A DNA stretch of 64,000 bases from Pseudomonadota bacterium (GTDB taxonomy: Bacteria; Pseudomonadota; Alphaproteobacteria; Micavibrionales; CSBR16-224), in assembly GCA_013285465.1 (NCBI GenBank), contig CP053449.1, forward strand, positions 1,509,540-1,573,539. Direction: 5' to 3'. Below are positions 34,286 through 43,869 of this stretch, piece after piece. The first letter of the stretch is position 1. Every line of letters starts with the position of its first letter. The notes beneath the pieces are model-generated. The model did no database searches. It saw only the letters and a program-made list of their open reading frames with translations, and was not told the DNA's origin. The translations under genes and the position numbers were made by a program.

Positions 34286-35176
34286 ATGAACCGGATGAAA
34301 TTTCAGTATACTTGGCCTCTTTTGTCGCTCTCTGCCGCTTTTAATCTTATAAAAAAAATTAAGTCTACGACCATTACGATATTTGTTGCATGTATTCTTG
34401 GTGCATCGAGTAGTATCGCCTACGCGACAAGCGAATTAGGTGTAACACCTATGGATCCCCCCTCATATGCGTGGCCTTTCACAATGCTGACATATGCGGA
34501 ACGCGTTGCGAGACTTGATTTTTTTATTAACATCAAAGATTTGGCGTTTTACGAACGTTCCAGTACCCAATCAAAAAAAATCTGCGATGATTTACTGCAA
34601 GACTTGAAAGATAAAGAATATAAGATTCTTAAACCGCAATACTCATTCCCTATAAAAAATGATAAGGAAAATATTGCGTTCCCACGCTGTGTTAATCGTA
34701 TAGACACATATTATATTCACGGCAGCGCACAAGACGCGGATCATTTTCAAAGAGCAACATCTCTTTATAATAGAGAATATTACGATTTGTCAGAATTTCT
34801 AGGACAGAACATCTGGGGCTTTTTTGCGGAAGGTGGACGTTTGGAGTGCGGTAAAGAAGTTAAGCAAATATGCCAGCCCTTTAATAAAGGATATGGTGGT
34901 GGCTACGCATCAGGTGCCATTTTCAATTCAAATGATTGTACCACCTTGGTCGGGCAGCCGTTTATTTTCTCTAGGCTGGAACTACTGAATGATGAGCGTA
35001 CTCAATATCGCGAGGCAGCTTCATTTAATGCCTTCATACAACTTAGAGAAAATATTTACAGGCTTGTTTTCGATATTCCTTGGCTTGGAGGATGGTCTGA
35101 GCTTCTGTCTCCTGGATTTGCCACCCTTATTTTGACTTCTTCTAAAGAAGATAAGTGTGTATTTAGCGCCCCCTAA
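34286..35176 (+). CDS. Exported orphan protein, AT-rich
   Basis: 296 residues from the ATG at 34286 (AAGGAACGAGTGGAG in front); an ATG at 34214 would add 24 residues rich in Cys. The hydrophobic segment TTITIFVACILGASSSIAYA (about residues 29-48) looks like a long signal peptide or anchor ending in AYA-T. The exported part has at least five Cys and many Tyr/Phe. Codon use is AT-rich compared with both neighbours, suggesting transfer. No family recognised. Confidence 0.65.
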   Translation: MNRMKFQYTWPLLSLSAAFNLIKKIKSTTITIFVACILGASSSIAYATSELGVTPMDPPSYAWPFTMLTYAERVARLDFFINIKDLAFYERSSTQSKKICDDLLQDLKDKEYKILKPQYSFPIKNDKENIAFPRCVNRIDTYYIHGSAQDADHFQRATSLYNREYYDLSEFLGQNIWGFFAEGGRLECGKEVKQICQPFNKGYGGGYASGAIFNSNDCTTLVGQPFIFSRLELLNDERTQYREAASFNAFIQLRENIYRLVFDIPWLGGWSELLSPGFATLILTSSKEDKCVFSAP

Positions 35177-35237
35177 CTTAATTATTTGACAAAGGGGCAG
35201 GATAAATTGAAAATCCGCGAGGCCTCAGCCTCCCCGC

Positions 35238-35265
35238 TTTACTTGCTACGGCAAATGCTTATAAT
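35238..35265 (+). promoter_or_regulatory. Candidate promoter of hmgA
   Basis: TTTACT (35238-35243), 16-bp spacer, TATAAT (35260-35265), 35 bp before the hmgA start. An alternative TTGACA lies at about 35194 with a weak -10. Confidence 0.45.
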
Positions 35266-35300
35266 TTTGCTTATTCATTTCTTATGCGGGAGAGAGATTC

Positions 35301-36614
35301 ATGACACTGGAATATATGACGGGCTTCGGAAACGAATTTGCGACAGAGGCTGAAAAAGGCGCTTTGCCCGAAGGACAGAATTCTCCGCAAAAACCGCCTT
35401 TCGGGCTTTATGCCGAACAGCTCAGCGGCAGCGCCTTTACAATGCCGCGCGCAGAAAACCAACGCAGCTGGCTGTACCGCATCCGTCCCTCCGTCATGCA
35501 CCGCCCCTTTGTACCGATGGATCCGTCCCGTATGACATGGGGCAGCACCCCTTTTAATACAGAGGATGTCACACCGAACCAGCTGCGCTGGTCTCCCGCG
35601 AAAATCCCGACGGTCGGCACCGATTTTATCGACGGCATCATCACCATGGCAGGCGGCGGCGACAGTTTCTCATGGGCCGGACTTGCGGCACATATCTATA
35701 TCGCCAACCGCCCGATGAAAAAGCGCTATTTCTACAATTCCGACGGTGAGATGCTGGTCCTGCCGCAGGAAGGCGGCTTGACCCTGCGCACGGAAATGGG
35801 CGTTTTGGGTATTGAAACGGGTGAGCTTGCCGTCATTCCGCGCGGCATCAAATTCACCGTTGATCTGCCCGATAAAACCTCACGCGGCTATATCTGCGAG
35901 AATTACGGCGCGCCCTTTATTCTGCCCGATCTGGGGCCGATCGGTGCAAACGGTCTGGCCAATCCCCGCGATTTTGAAACCCCCGTTGCCGCCTATGAAG
36001 ATATCGAAGGCGAATTTGAGTTGATCACAAAATTCGGCGGCAATCTGTGGAGCGCCTATACGCGTCATTCCCCGCTGGATGTCGTAGCATGGCACGGCAA
36101 TTACGCACCTTACAAATATGATCTGTCAAAATTTATGGCCATTAACACGGTCAGTTACGACCATTGCGATCCGTCGATTTTCACAGTGCTGACCTCGCCC
36201 TCCGAACGCCGCGGTCTTGCCAATATTGATTTCGTGATCTTCCCGCAGCGCTGGAATGTTGCGGATCACACTTTCCGTCCGCCCTATTATCACCGCAATG
36301 TGATGAGCGAATTTATGGGACTGATCAAAGGCGAATATGACGCCAAGGGCGGCAAAGACAATAAAGGCTTCCTTCCCGGCGGCGCCAGCCTGCATAACTG
36401 CATGTCCGCGCACGGCCCCGATGCCAATGCCTTCAAAGCCGCCAGCGAAGTTGAGCTGAAACCGGATTATATGGCGGACACATTGGCCTTCATGTTCGAA
36501 AGCCGCTTCATTATGGCACCGACTCATCATGCCATGTCGATGAATACCCTGCAGAAGGATTATTACCATTGCTGGCTTGATCTGCCGAAGAATTTTGCCG
36601 CTCCGGAAAAGTAA
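35301..36614 (+). CDS. hmgA: Homogentisate 1,2-dioxygenase
   Basis: 437 residues, usual length. It begins [19 protein letters not shown], the conserved start of the family, and has the iron-site region [23 protein letters not shown] (His and Glu ligands) and [14 protein letters not shown]. It opens the ring of homogentisate to maleylacetoacetate in tyrosine/phenylalanine breakdown. The usual partners (fumarylacetoacetase, maleylacetoacetate isomerase, hppD) are not beside it in this window. A GGGAGAGAGATTC ribosome site precedes the ATG. Confidence 0.95.
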   Translation: MTLEYMTGFGNEFATEAEKGALPEGQNSPQKPPFGLYAEQLSGSAFTMPRAENQRSWLYRIRPSVMHRPFVPMDPSRMTWGSTPFNTEDVTPNQLRWSPAKIPTVGTDFIDGIITMAGGGDSFSWAGLAAHIYIANRPMKKRYFYNSDGEMLVLPQEGGLTLRTEMGVLGIETGELAVIPRGIKFTVDLPDKTSRGYICENYGAPFILPDLGPIGANGLANPRDFETPVAAYEDIEGEFELITKFGGNLWSAYTRHSPLDVVAWHGNYAPYKYDLSKFMAINTVSYDHCDPSIFTVLTSPSERRGLANIDFVIFPQRWNVADHTFRPPYYHRNVMSEFMGLIKGEYDAKGGKDNKGFLPGGASLHNCMSAHGPDANAFKAASEVELKPDYMADTLAFMFESRFIMAPTHHAMSMNTLQKDYYHCWLDLPKNFAAPEK

Positions 36615-36698
36615 AAACGGCAAACAGGGATTTTTTTTCGCAGGATTCTGACGTTCGCGGACGTATAACTCTTAACGGAACAAAATGCGGACGGAAAA

Positions 36699-38081
36699 AT
36701 GATCTCAAACAGCGCCTATATCGCCATGCACCGCTTCGGCCTCGGGCCGAATGAAAGCGATGCCGCCCGCATCGGCGCCAGCCCGCAAAACTGGCTGCTG
36801 GCGCAGATGCAGAATTTCAATCCCGCCCCCGCCGCTTTTCAGGATTTGCCGACAACCGCCTATATCGCAGAAAACGCACTGGGGAAATTGAAACAGCTAC
36901 GCGACGCCAAAAAGAAAAAAGGGGCCGATCCGGAAGAAAGCCAGAAAGCCGTCAAAGCGATGCTGAAGACTCTGGTGACGGATCTAACGGGCGAGATCAC
37001 CACGCGGCTGAATTATGCCGCAACAACGGAGACACCGTTTATTGAGCGCCTTGTCCATTTCTGGAGCAATCATTTCACCGTTTCCACCACGCGCAAAGAA
37101 GTCATCGGGCTGGTCGGCGCCTATGAACGTGAAGCCATCCGCCCGCATATTTTCGGAAAATTTTCCGGCCTCGTCTTTGCGGTGCTGCGCCATCCGGCCA
37201 TGCTGCTTTATCTGGATAATGTCCGCTCCATCGGCCCGCATTCTCCCGCCGGAAAGCGCGGAAAGAAGGGCCTGAACGAAAATCTTGCCCGTGAATTGCT
37301 GGAACTGCACACGCTGGGCGTTGACGGCGGCTATAGCCAGCAGGACGTGCAGGAAATGGCCAAAATGCTGACAGGCTGGACGGTCAATATCATGAAAGGC
37401 CTGCAAGGCAAAGATGTCGGCGCATTTCATTTCGTTAAACTGATGCATGAGCCGGGATCAAAAACCCTGCTGGGCAAAACCTATCCGGAAAGCGGCGAAA
37501 ACGAAGTACGGCAGGCCGTTTTGGATATTTGCGCCCACCCTTCCACGGCGCGTTTTCTTGCCCGCAAAATGGCGCAGCATTTTATCAGCGATAACCCGCC
37601 GGACAGTGCCGTCAAAAAACTGGAAAGCGCCTATAAGCGCAGCGGCGGCGATTTGACCGCCCTGACCAAAGCGCTGATCGCCCTGCCCGATGCATGGAAG
37701 CTGCCCGCATCCAAAGTCAAAACCCCGCATGAGCTGGTCATCGCCACAATGCGCGGCTTTGGCGGCGATGTGAAACTAAAACCGGCGCTGATTGCCGCAA
37801 CATTGAAACATCTGGGACATGTCCCCTTTTCCGCGCCCTCGCCTGCCGGATGGCCGGAGCGCGCGGAACACTGGATCAGCCCCGAGGCAATGATCCGCCG
37901 CATAGACTGGTGCCGCCTTGTCGCCGCCAAAATGCAGCGCGGTACGGATATCGAGACACTGATGGCGCTTTTACTCGGCGAGGCCGCTTCCCCCGAAACC
38001 CGTTTCGCGATCACCCGCGCACCCAGCAAAAATGATGCGCTGACATTGCTTCTCGCCAGCCCGGAATTCCAGAGGAGATAA
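36699..38081 (+). CDS. DUF1800 family protein
   Basis: 460 residues. DUF1800 signatures are visible: HRFGLGPNESDA at the N-terminus, LVHFWSNHFTVS, LYLDNVRSIGPHSPAGKRGK, then NENLARELLELHTLGVDGGYSQQDV and GWTV. No clear signal peptide. DUF1800 genes are nearly always followed by a DUF1501 gene, as here (3 bp apart), forming a two-gene unit of uncertain function, possibly in envelope or secreted polymer metabolism. Confidence 0.9.
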   Translation: MISNSAYIAMHRFGLGPNESDAARIGASPQNWLLAQMQNFNPAPAAFQDLPTTAYIAENALGKLKQLRDAKKKKGADPEESQKAVKAMLKTLVTDLTGEITTRLNYAATTETPFIERLVHFWSNHFTVSTTRKEVIGLVGAYEREAIRPHIFGKFSGLVFAVLRHPAMLLYLDNVRSIGPHSPAGKRGKKGLNENLARELLELHTLGVDGGYSQQDVQEMAKMLTGWTVNIMKGLQGKDVGAFHFVKLMHEPGSKTLLGKTYPESGENEVRQAVLDICAHPSTARFLARKMAQHFISDNPPDSAVKKLESAYKRSGGDLTALTKALIALPDAWKLPASKVKTPHELVIATMRGFGGDVKLKPALIAATLKHLGHVPFSAPSPAGWPERAEHWISPEAMIRRIDWCRLVAAKMQRGTDIETLMALLLGEAASPETRFAITRAPSKNDALTLLLASPEFQRR

Positions 38082-38084
38082 GCG

Positions 38085-39299
38085 ATGACCATCATGGACC
38101 GCCGTAAATTTCTGTACACTGCCGCAACCGGACTTGCCGGTGCCGCGACACTGACTGCCTTCCCCGGCTTGGCAACCGCCGCACTGCCAACGGATAAGCG
38201 GCTGATTGTCGTATTGTTGCGCGGCGGAATGGACGGGCTTGCCGCCGTGCCGCCGCTGGGTGATAAAGATTATGCCGCCGCACGCGGTAAACTGGCCTTG
38301 ACGGACGGCCTGCCGCTGGACGGTTTTTTCGCCCTGCATCCCGCACTTGCACCACTGCATGCGCTGTACAAAAAGAAGGAGCTCACAGTCTTTCACGGCA
38401 TTGCCAGCCCCTATCGCGAAAGATCACATTTTGACGGGCAGAATTTGCTGGAAAACGGCACTGACCGCCCGAACGGCGCAGATAGCGGCTGGCTGAACCG
38501 CACACTGGCCAGCTTTCCCGATGAGCGCGCCGACCGCGTTAAAGGTCTTGCCATCGGCCAAAATGTACCGCTGATCCTTTACGGCAAACAACCCGTGGCA
38601 TCATGGGCGCCCTCGCGCAGCAAAATGCCGGATTCCGCGCTGCTGGATCAGCTGGAACGCATCTATGATAATGATGCACTGTTCCACAATGCGCTGGCAC
38701 AAGGCCTCGCTATCCACGAAATTGCCGATGAAGCACTTTCCGGCGAGCAAAAGCAACGCATGAAAAACATCAATCGCGGCAATGCGGCAGGTGTGCTTGC
38801 CGCCGCTGCGTCAAAACTGTTGCAGGATAAAAACGGCGCACGGATTGCCACGGTGGATGTCGGCGGCTGGGACAGCCATGCGCGGCAGGGCACATCCGGC
38901 GGCAGCCTTGCCAATAACCTGAAAGGTTTTGCGCAAGGCGTTGAAGCCTTTACAAAAAATCTTGCGCCGATATGGGATAAAACCGCCGTACTGGTCGTAA
39001 CGGAATTCGGGCGGACGGTGCATGAAAACGGCACCGGCGGCACCGATCACGGCACGGCAAGCGCCGCTTTCCTGATGGGCGGTGCGGTCAATGGCGGGCA
39101 GATTTACGCCGACTGGAAAGGGCTGGATAAAAACAGCCTTTACCAAAACCGCGACCTGATGCCGACCACCGATATGCGCGCCTTGTTCAAATCCGTTTTG
39201 CGTGACCATCTCGGCATCCCGCTTTCCACCATCGAAAATGTTATTTTCCCCGGCAGCCGCAGCGCCGGAACGCTTAGCAAGCTGATCCGCAAATCCTGA
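38085..39299 (+). CDS. DUF1501 family protein with Tat signal
   Basis: 404 residues. The N-terminus MDRRKFLYTAATGLAGA is a Tat signal (RR-x-F-L) ending near AATA-LPTD. The body is the DUF1501 alkaline-phosphatase-like fold: LIVVLLRGGMDGLAAVPP, VDVGGWDSHARQG, VVTEFGRTVHENGTGGTDHG. The His/Asp pattern suggests a metal site. Export through Tat in folded form fits a cofactor-containing periplasmic enzyme. It is coupled to the DUF1800 gene (3-bp gap; GAGGAGATAAGCG ribosome site inside the upstream stop region). Confidence 0.92.
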   Translation: MTIMDRRKFLYTAATGLAGAATLTAFPGLATAALPTDKRLIVVLLRGGMDGLAAVPPLGDKDYAAARGKLALTDGLPLDGFFALHPALAPLHALYKKKELTVFHGIASPYRERSHFDGQNLLENGTDRPNGADSGWLNRTLASFPDERADRVKGLAIGQNVPLILYGKQPVASWAPSRSKMPDSALLDQLERIYDNDALFHNALAQGLAIHEIADEALSGEQKQRMKNINRGNAAGVLAAAASKLLQDKNGARIATVDVGGWDSHARQGTSGGSLANNLKGFAQGVEAFTKNLAPIWDKTAVLVVTEFGRTVHENGTGGTDHGTASAAFLMGGAVNGGQIYADWKGLDKNSLYQNRDLMPTTDMRALFKSVLRDHLGIPLSTIENVIFPGSRSAGTLSKLIRKS

Positions 39300-39408
39300 T
39301 TATTCTCACCGGATGTGGATAACACCCGTACAAATCCGGCTTGCCTTTCCGTTCAAAATATGTATAACTCATATCGCAAATATTAGAGTGATTTTGAGCG
39401 AGTCTCCC

Positions 39409-40488
39409 ATGGCCAAATTGTGGCAACGGCAATATAATCCCAACACACGACAAAGCGATCTTTCCGAAATCGCGCTGGACAGCCTGCGCATCAATTCCCC
39501 GAGTGTCGTGTTCTTCTCCGGCTGCACCACCATCAACCGGCATAAACGCCATATCGCCGGCGCAATCAAACGCATCGAAGAAATGCTTGGCATGGAAGGC
39601 CGCACGGAAAAACCTGTCAATATTTTTTCATGGTCATACAAAGGCTTAAAAGACATGTTTAATGTCGTCGCCTATCATTTGCGCCCGCAAAGCTTTGCCT
39701 CCAAAGGCGCGCGCAAAGCCGCCGCACATATTTTGATGCCGTTGCTGGGCAAAGATGTCAGCTGTGATAAAAAATTCCGCATCACCGGCGGCACCCCCCT
39801 GCCCGCGGAACAGGTGAAAGCCAATCTGAAAAACCTGACTCTGTTCGGCTACAGCTCGGGCAGCGCCTTTGTGCAGGAAGTCTATAACGCAACACTACAG
39901 GGCATGACGGCGATCGGCTATGACGAAAAAGCCGCTAAAGAACTGCTGCATGAGGTTGTGTTGATCAGTGCGGGCAGCATTTCGCAGCCGAAAAAGGAAA
40001 CCGACCGTTTTACAACACTGTATCTGGCGGCGGATAACGACCATATCATCCGCGGCAAGGACGTCCTGACCTTTACCAAACCGCTGACAAAAATTTTCAA
40101 TTTCCACGCCAAAAAGCTGAAGGTCAAACCGCTTTCAAAAACCAGCCTGCATGTCAGCGCCCCCGTTCCGGCAGATATGCATGAATGGAAACGTGAAAAG
40201 AACGGCAACTGGTCGCAGGAAAAGATCAAAACATTCTATCCGCGCTGGATGCTGCTGCGCAGCCATCACGAGCTACCGCATTACGTCACCTATGAAGACA
40301 AACAGAATGAATTCTCAAAAATGGCGATTTATGCCCTGACCAATGCACTCAAGCGCAAAGCACGGCCTGAACATGTCACAGAGCTTATCAAACCCGTTGA
40401 TCCGTTCCCCGGCGCGTCCTACCCACCAAGTTTCCAAGAAAACCGTCACCATTACACCACCCGCATCACAGCGGCGATGCACCCTTAA
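39409..40488 (+). CDS. Alpha/beta-hydrolase-like protein, function unknown
   Basis: 359 residues from the ATG at 39409; an upstream ATG at 39313 would add 32 residues of non-conserved look. A nucleophile elbow GYSSGS (147-152, Ser149) is preceded by a strand (LTLFGY). Further features are SVVFFSGCT (strand plus oxyanion-like turn), LYLAADNDHI (possible acid), and HHELPHYV (possible catalytic His). The C-terminal region has many Lys/His. No signal peptide. Probably a hydrolase fold, but the family is not recognised and the activity is inferred. Confidence 0.6.
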   Translation: MAKLWQRQYNPNTRQSDLSEIALDSLRINSPSVVFFSGCTTINRHKRHIAGAIKRIEEMLGMEGRTEKPVNIFSWSYKGLKDMFNVVAYHLRPQSFASKGARKAAAHILMPLLGKDVSCDKKFRITGGTPLPAEQVKANLKNLTLFGYSSGSAFVQEVYNATLQGMTAIGYDEKAAKELLHEVVLISAGSISQPKKETDRFTTLYLAADNDHIIRGKDVLTFTKPLTKIFNFHAKKLKVKPLSKTSLHVSAPVPADMHEWKREKNGNWSQEKIKTFYPRWMLLRSHHELPHYVTYEDKQNEFSKMAIYALTNALKRKARPEHVTELIKPVDPFPGASYPPSFQENRHHYTTRITAAMHP

Positions 40489-40503
40489 GACATGCGGGCA
40501 AGC

Positions 40504-41250
40504 TTATTTCATTTTTAAGAAATGCACTTTAGCGCTTTGTAAATTAACTAAAAATCTCCAGCCCGACCCGTCCGATGGCGGCAACAATTCCTGCTTTAGA
40601 ATTTTCGCCGGAAAATTCAGTGCTACATTCACAGCCTGCCCGTCTCCCGCAGATAAAGCCTTATAAGACGCAATCAAGGGTGAGAATTCCGGTGCCCAGT
40701 CGCGCGGCGCGGTCCAGCCGGTCGCCGGCAGTTTGATATTCAGCATTTTTCCGTCTTTTGACAATTCCGCCGCAGCATTGCTCTTACCCGTCAAATCCAG
40801 AACAATCTGCGTAGATGCCGGACGTTCCTGAATATTGAAAGCGGACACCAGCGCGGCATATTTTGCCGCCTCTGCCGCCGCAGCCTGTTCGGCCTGTTGC
40901 TGCGCCTCCAGCCCGCTTGTCAGTTTTTCCAGATGTTCAACGCGACTGCGCAGATCATGCTGCCCGCCCGACAAATTGGTCACCGCCAGCGCCAAAGTAT
41001 CAGCATCTGTACGGTTTTGCTGCGCCGCTTCTTCCAGTCTCTTCAAGCGTGCGCTCTTACTGCCTCCCGCTTCTGCGAACAGTTCTTCGGTCTGCAATCC
41101 GGCGGCAGGCGCCCAGTCACGCAAAGCCTGCATGGATGTTTTCGGCGCGGCAGGCTGCACTTCTGCCGTCAATGCGGGCGGCGGCGCTTGATCTACAGCA
41201 CAGCCTGCCAGCATCAGGCAGATACCCGTAACAACGGTCTTCAATTTCAT
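40504..41250 (-). CDS. Lipoprotein with coiled coil
   Basis: 248 residues from the ATG at 41250. A lipoprotein signal with lipobox LAGC (Cys about 17) precedes an Ala/Gln-rich helix and coiled coil (about 75-135, with RLKRLEEAAQQ and VEHLEKLTSGLEAQQQAEQ). A C-terminal domain of about 105 residues has beta strands (STQIVLDLTG, MLNIKLPATGW, WRFLVNLQS). It is probably anchored in the outer membrane facing the periplasm. It lies 49 bp from the phaC side without sharing function by any visible feature. Confidence 0.7.
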   Translation of the reverse strand: MKLKTVVTGICLMLAGCAVDQAPPPALTAEVQPAAPKTSMQALRDWAPAAGLQTEELFAEAGGSKSARLKRLEEAAQQNRTDADTLALAVTNLSGGQHDLRSRVEHLEKLTSGLEAQQQAEQAAAAEAAKYAALVSAFNIQERPASTQIVLDLTGKSNAAAELSKDGKMLNIKLPATGWTAPRDWAPEFSPLIASYKALSAGDGQAVNVALNFPAKILKQELLPPSDGSGWRFLVNLQSAKVHFLKMK

Positions 41251-41384
41251 GGAATTCTTCTGTCGCACGGCTTGTCTCCCGTCATACCGCTTCTTACCTT
41301 TCATGCTACGCGAGACGGCAGAAAATCGCAAGCCGCGCTTTTAACGGCGCGGCTTGCTGCATGAGAAAGTCGTAAAATCCAAAA

Positions 41385-42455
41385 TCAGGCGCGCTTATTC
41401 AGCCAGTCACCGACCGAAGGCGGAACAAGACTGCGTGCGGCGCTGCTGACATAAATACCGATATGACCGCCTTTGAAGGACAGCTCGGTATAATCTTTGG
41501 TGCCGACATATTTGCCAAGCGGTTTCGACGCGCTGGGCGGTACCAGATGGTCGTCCTCGGCAAAGATGTTCAGAACCGGCATTTTGACGTTTTTCAGATC
41601 AACCGTCTTCCCGCCGATTTCAACCTTGCCTTTAATCAGCAGGTTCTGCTGGTAAAAATCTTTGATAAACTGGCGATAAGCTTCGCCTGCCTGATCGGGG
41701 CTGTCATAAATCCATTTTTCCATCCGCATGAAATTGTTCAGATATTGCGGATTATCAAGGATGTTGACCATATCGACATATTTCTGCGCCATCAAACGGT
41801 AGGGTTTCAGCGTCAGAAAGGTCCAGTTCAGATAATCACCCGGAATATTACCCAGCGTATCGACAAGCAGATCGACATCAACTTTCTGAATCCATTTGCT
41901 CAGCATGTTTTCCTTGGTGTGATAATCAACCGGTGTAACCATCGTAATCAGGTTCTTGACCTTTTCAGGATGCAGCGATGCGTAGCAAAGGCTGAATGCC
42001 CCGCCCTGACAGATGCCGAGAATATTGACATTGTCTACTTTATGGCGACGGCGCAGCGTATTAACGCAGCGGTCAATATAACCGTTGATGTAATCATCCA
42101 TCGTCGTGAATTTATCGGCACGGTCGGGATAACCCCAGTCAATCAGATAGACTTCCTGTCCGCTTTCGATCAAACCGCGCACGAAAGAGATTTTTTCGTT
42201 CAAATCTGTCATGTACGGACGGTTGACCAGCGCATAGACAATCAGAACCGGTGTCTTGTTAACCTTCTTCGCCTTTACATGCGGCTTGAAGTGATAAAGG
42301 ATCAGCTTATCTTCGGCATAGACCGCTTCTTTTTCGGTCACACCCGTCGGAATTTCTTCAAGATCCATCAGATTTTTAAGCCCGACAGCAAGTTTGCTGT
42401 TAAAGCGGATAATTTCATCCGCGATCTGTTCGGGACGGAATTGCGATGACATCAT
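41385..42455 (-). CDS. phaC: Class III poly(3-hydroxyalkanoate) synthase catalytic subunit PhaC
   Basis: 356 residues, exactly the class III size. Catalytic triad residues are Cys149 (lipase-like box GICQGG), Asp302 (AEDDHLV) and His331 (GGHIGIY), the same numbering as the Allochromatium vinosum enzyme. It polymerises 3-hydroxyacyl-CoA on the granule surface, with PhaE as the partner. It starts 3 bp after phaE (42459), so the two subunits are made together. Confidence 0.96.
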   Translation of the reverse strand: MMSSQFRPEQIADEIIRFNSKLAVGLKNLMDLEEIPTGVTEKEAVYAEDKLILYHFKPHVKAKKVNKTPVLIVYALVNRPYMTDLNEKISFVRGLIESGQEVYLIDWGYPDRADKFTTMDDYINGYIDRCVNTLRRRHKVDNVNILGICQGGAFSLCYASLHPEKVKNLITMVTPVDYHTKENMLSKWIQKVDVDLLVDTLGNIPGDYLNWTFLTLKPYRLMAQKYVDMVNILDNPQYLNNFMRMEKWIYDSPDQAGEAYRQFIKDFYQQNLLIKGKVEIGGKTVDLKNVKMPVLNIFAEDDHLVPPSASKPLGKYVGTKDYTELSFKGGHIGIYVSSAARSLVPPSVGDWLNKRA

Positions 42456-42458
42456 GGC

Positions 42459-43619
42459 TTATTTCCCCTTTTTCCCAGTCGTGTCTGTTTTGACAGGCGT
42501 TTTCAGCGCCTTGATTTCGTTTTTCAATGCGCCGACTTCCTTGCGCAGAGCGTCTACCTCTTTCACAGCGGCTTTCAGTTCTTTCAAAGCCCCCAGTTCG
42601 CTGCGCAGGTCTTCCAGATCTTCCAGCTTGTCCTGCATGCGGCGATGCTCGCGGCGCGCCTCATGGACACGCTGGTGCAATGTATTGACTTCTTTATGTG
42701 TCGGCATATTCATCGCCTCGAACACTTCATCCGACACAACCGCCATCTGTTTTTTCAGCGCCATCAGCGCATTGACCAGATTACCGTACAACGTGGTGTA
42801 TTCATCCGACATCGCGAATTCGGCATAAACCTCTTCGCAGGCATCGACCCACAGGTCATAGATGTCTTTCACACTGGTCAAAGCCTTTTTCGCGGTTTTC
42901 TTTACCGCATCCGCACCGTCTTTGACCGTGCCGATCTGGGAGAGTTCCGTGACTTTCTTCTGGAACAGTTTCAGCGCTTCCTGATTGACCTTTGCAATCT
43001 CTGCACCATAGGCATACATGCTTTGCTGATAATCCAGCCACAGGCTTGAAAGCTTCTGATACTGGCCTTGCGTCTCGCGGCTGTAACCAACGGACGGCGT
43101 TGCCAGAAACTGGCTAAGATGTCCGTGGATATCGCCCGGACCGCGCGTGACCCCTTCAGGGCGTACACCGCGGAAGAAATCACCCGGAAACGGCGACAGG
43201 GAAGATGCCGTCCGCGCCCATGTATCTTGAAATAAATCCCACAATGCGCCGTGGCTGCCAACAGAGTGCTGTTGTGCATTATTATAGCTGCTGCTCATGT
43301 AATTGACCCAGTCCGTCGCCAGTTTCGACAGATTCATACCATCGGCGGATGCGCCGGAGAAATGCTGGATCATGTTGAAATACTGTTCCTGCGCGGCGAG
43401 CATTTTTTGCAGAATATCCTGCGCAGCAGGCGGGGTATTTTGTTGCGGAAAGCTCGTCCAGGGGTAGAATTGCTGCCATAAGGCATCATCATTCGTGCCG
43501 GTACCTGCGGCTGATTCGGGTTTTGCGGCACCTTCGCTGGCGACTTTCATCCAGCCGTCCCAGAATTTCCTTTGCGCCTCAAACCATTCATTATTGGTAA
43601 AGATATTTTCCGCTGTCAT
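42459..43619 (-). CDS. phaE: Class III PHA synthase subunit PhaE
   Basis: 386 residues from the ATG at 43619 (AAGGGGTAGCTTT upstream; a start 27 bp earlier has no ribosome site). The N-terminus is aromatic-rich (NEWFEAQRKFWDGWMKV), the pattern of PhaE and its relatives, with AYGAEIAKVNQEALKLFQK in the middle. The C-terminal 80 residues form a coiled coil (LHQRVHEARREHRRMQDKL onward). PhaE has no catalytic residue; it activates PhaC. The pair is divergent from phaB. Confidence 0.93.
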   Translation of the reverse strand: MTAENIFTNNEWFEAQRKFWDGWMKVASEGAAKPESAAGTGTNDDALWQQFYPWTSFPQQNTPPAAQDILQKMLAAQEQYFNMIQHFSGASADGMNLSKLATDWVNYMSSSYNNAQQHSVGSHGALWDLFQDTWARTASSLSPFPGDFFRGVRPEGVTRGPGDIHGHLSQFLATPSVGYSRETQGQYQKLSSLWLDYQQSMYAYGAEIAKVNQEALKLFQKKVTELSQIGTVKDGADAVKKTAKKALTSVKDIYDLWVDACEEVYAEFAMSDEYTTLYGNLVNALMALKKQMAVVSDEVFEAMNMPTHKEVNTLHQRVHEARREHRRMQDKLEDLEDLRSELGALKELKAAVKEVDALRKEVGALKNEIKALKTPVKTDTTGKKGK

Positions 43620-43869
43620 AAAGCTACCCCTTGGTAAAGCATTCAAATACTATGTGCTATTGTTCCTACACTATATTCTTGTGCGCTGCAACATCTTTAT
43701 TTACCCGCGGATTCCGTAACTTCGCAGCGGGTAAGCATTTTTATTTTCACTTGCTTTTTTTTCCTGAAAATTGCTAAATACTGCTTGACAGGGAAACGGG
43801 CATATGTCCTTTTCCGAAGAAGACGGAATTTTTTATTTATTTTAATTACCACCGGGGAGTAACAACGAA
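43620..43869. promoter_or_regulatory. Divergent control region between phaE and phaB
   Basis: 250 bp without a gene. It contains TTGTGCGCTGCAAC (about 43678-43691), similar to the TGC-rich PhaR sites near the phasin. An 8-bp inverted repeat TTACCCGC/GCGGGTAA (43701-43708, 43727-43734) is followed by T-rich DNA, and a TTGACA lies near 43783 on the phaB side. Likely holds both promoters; details are inference. Confidence 0.45.
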
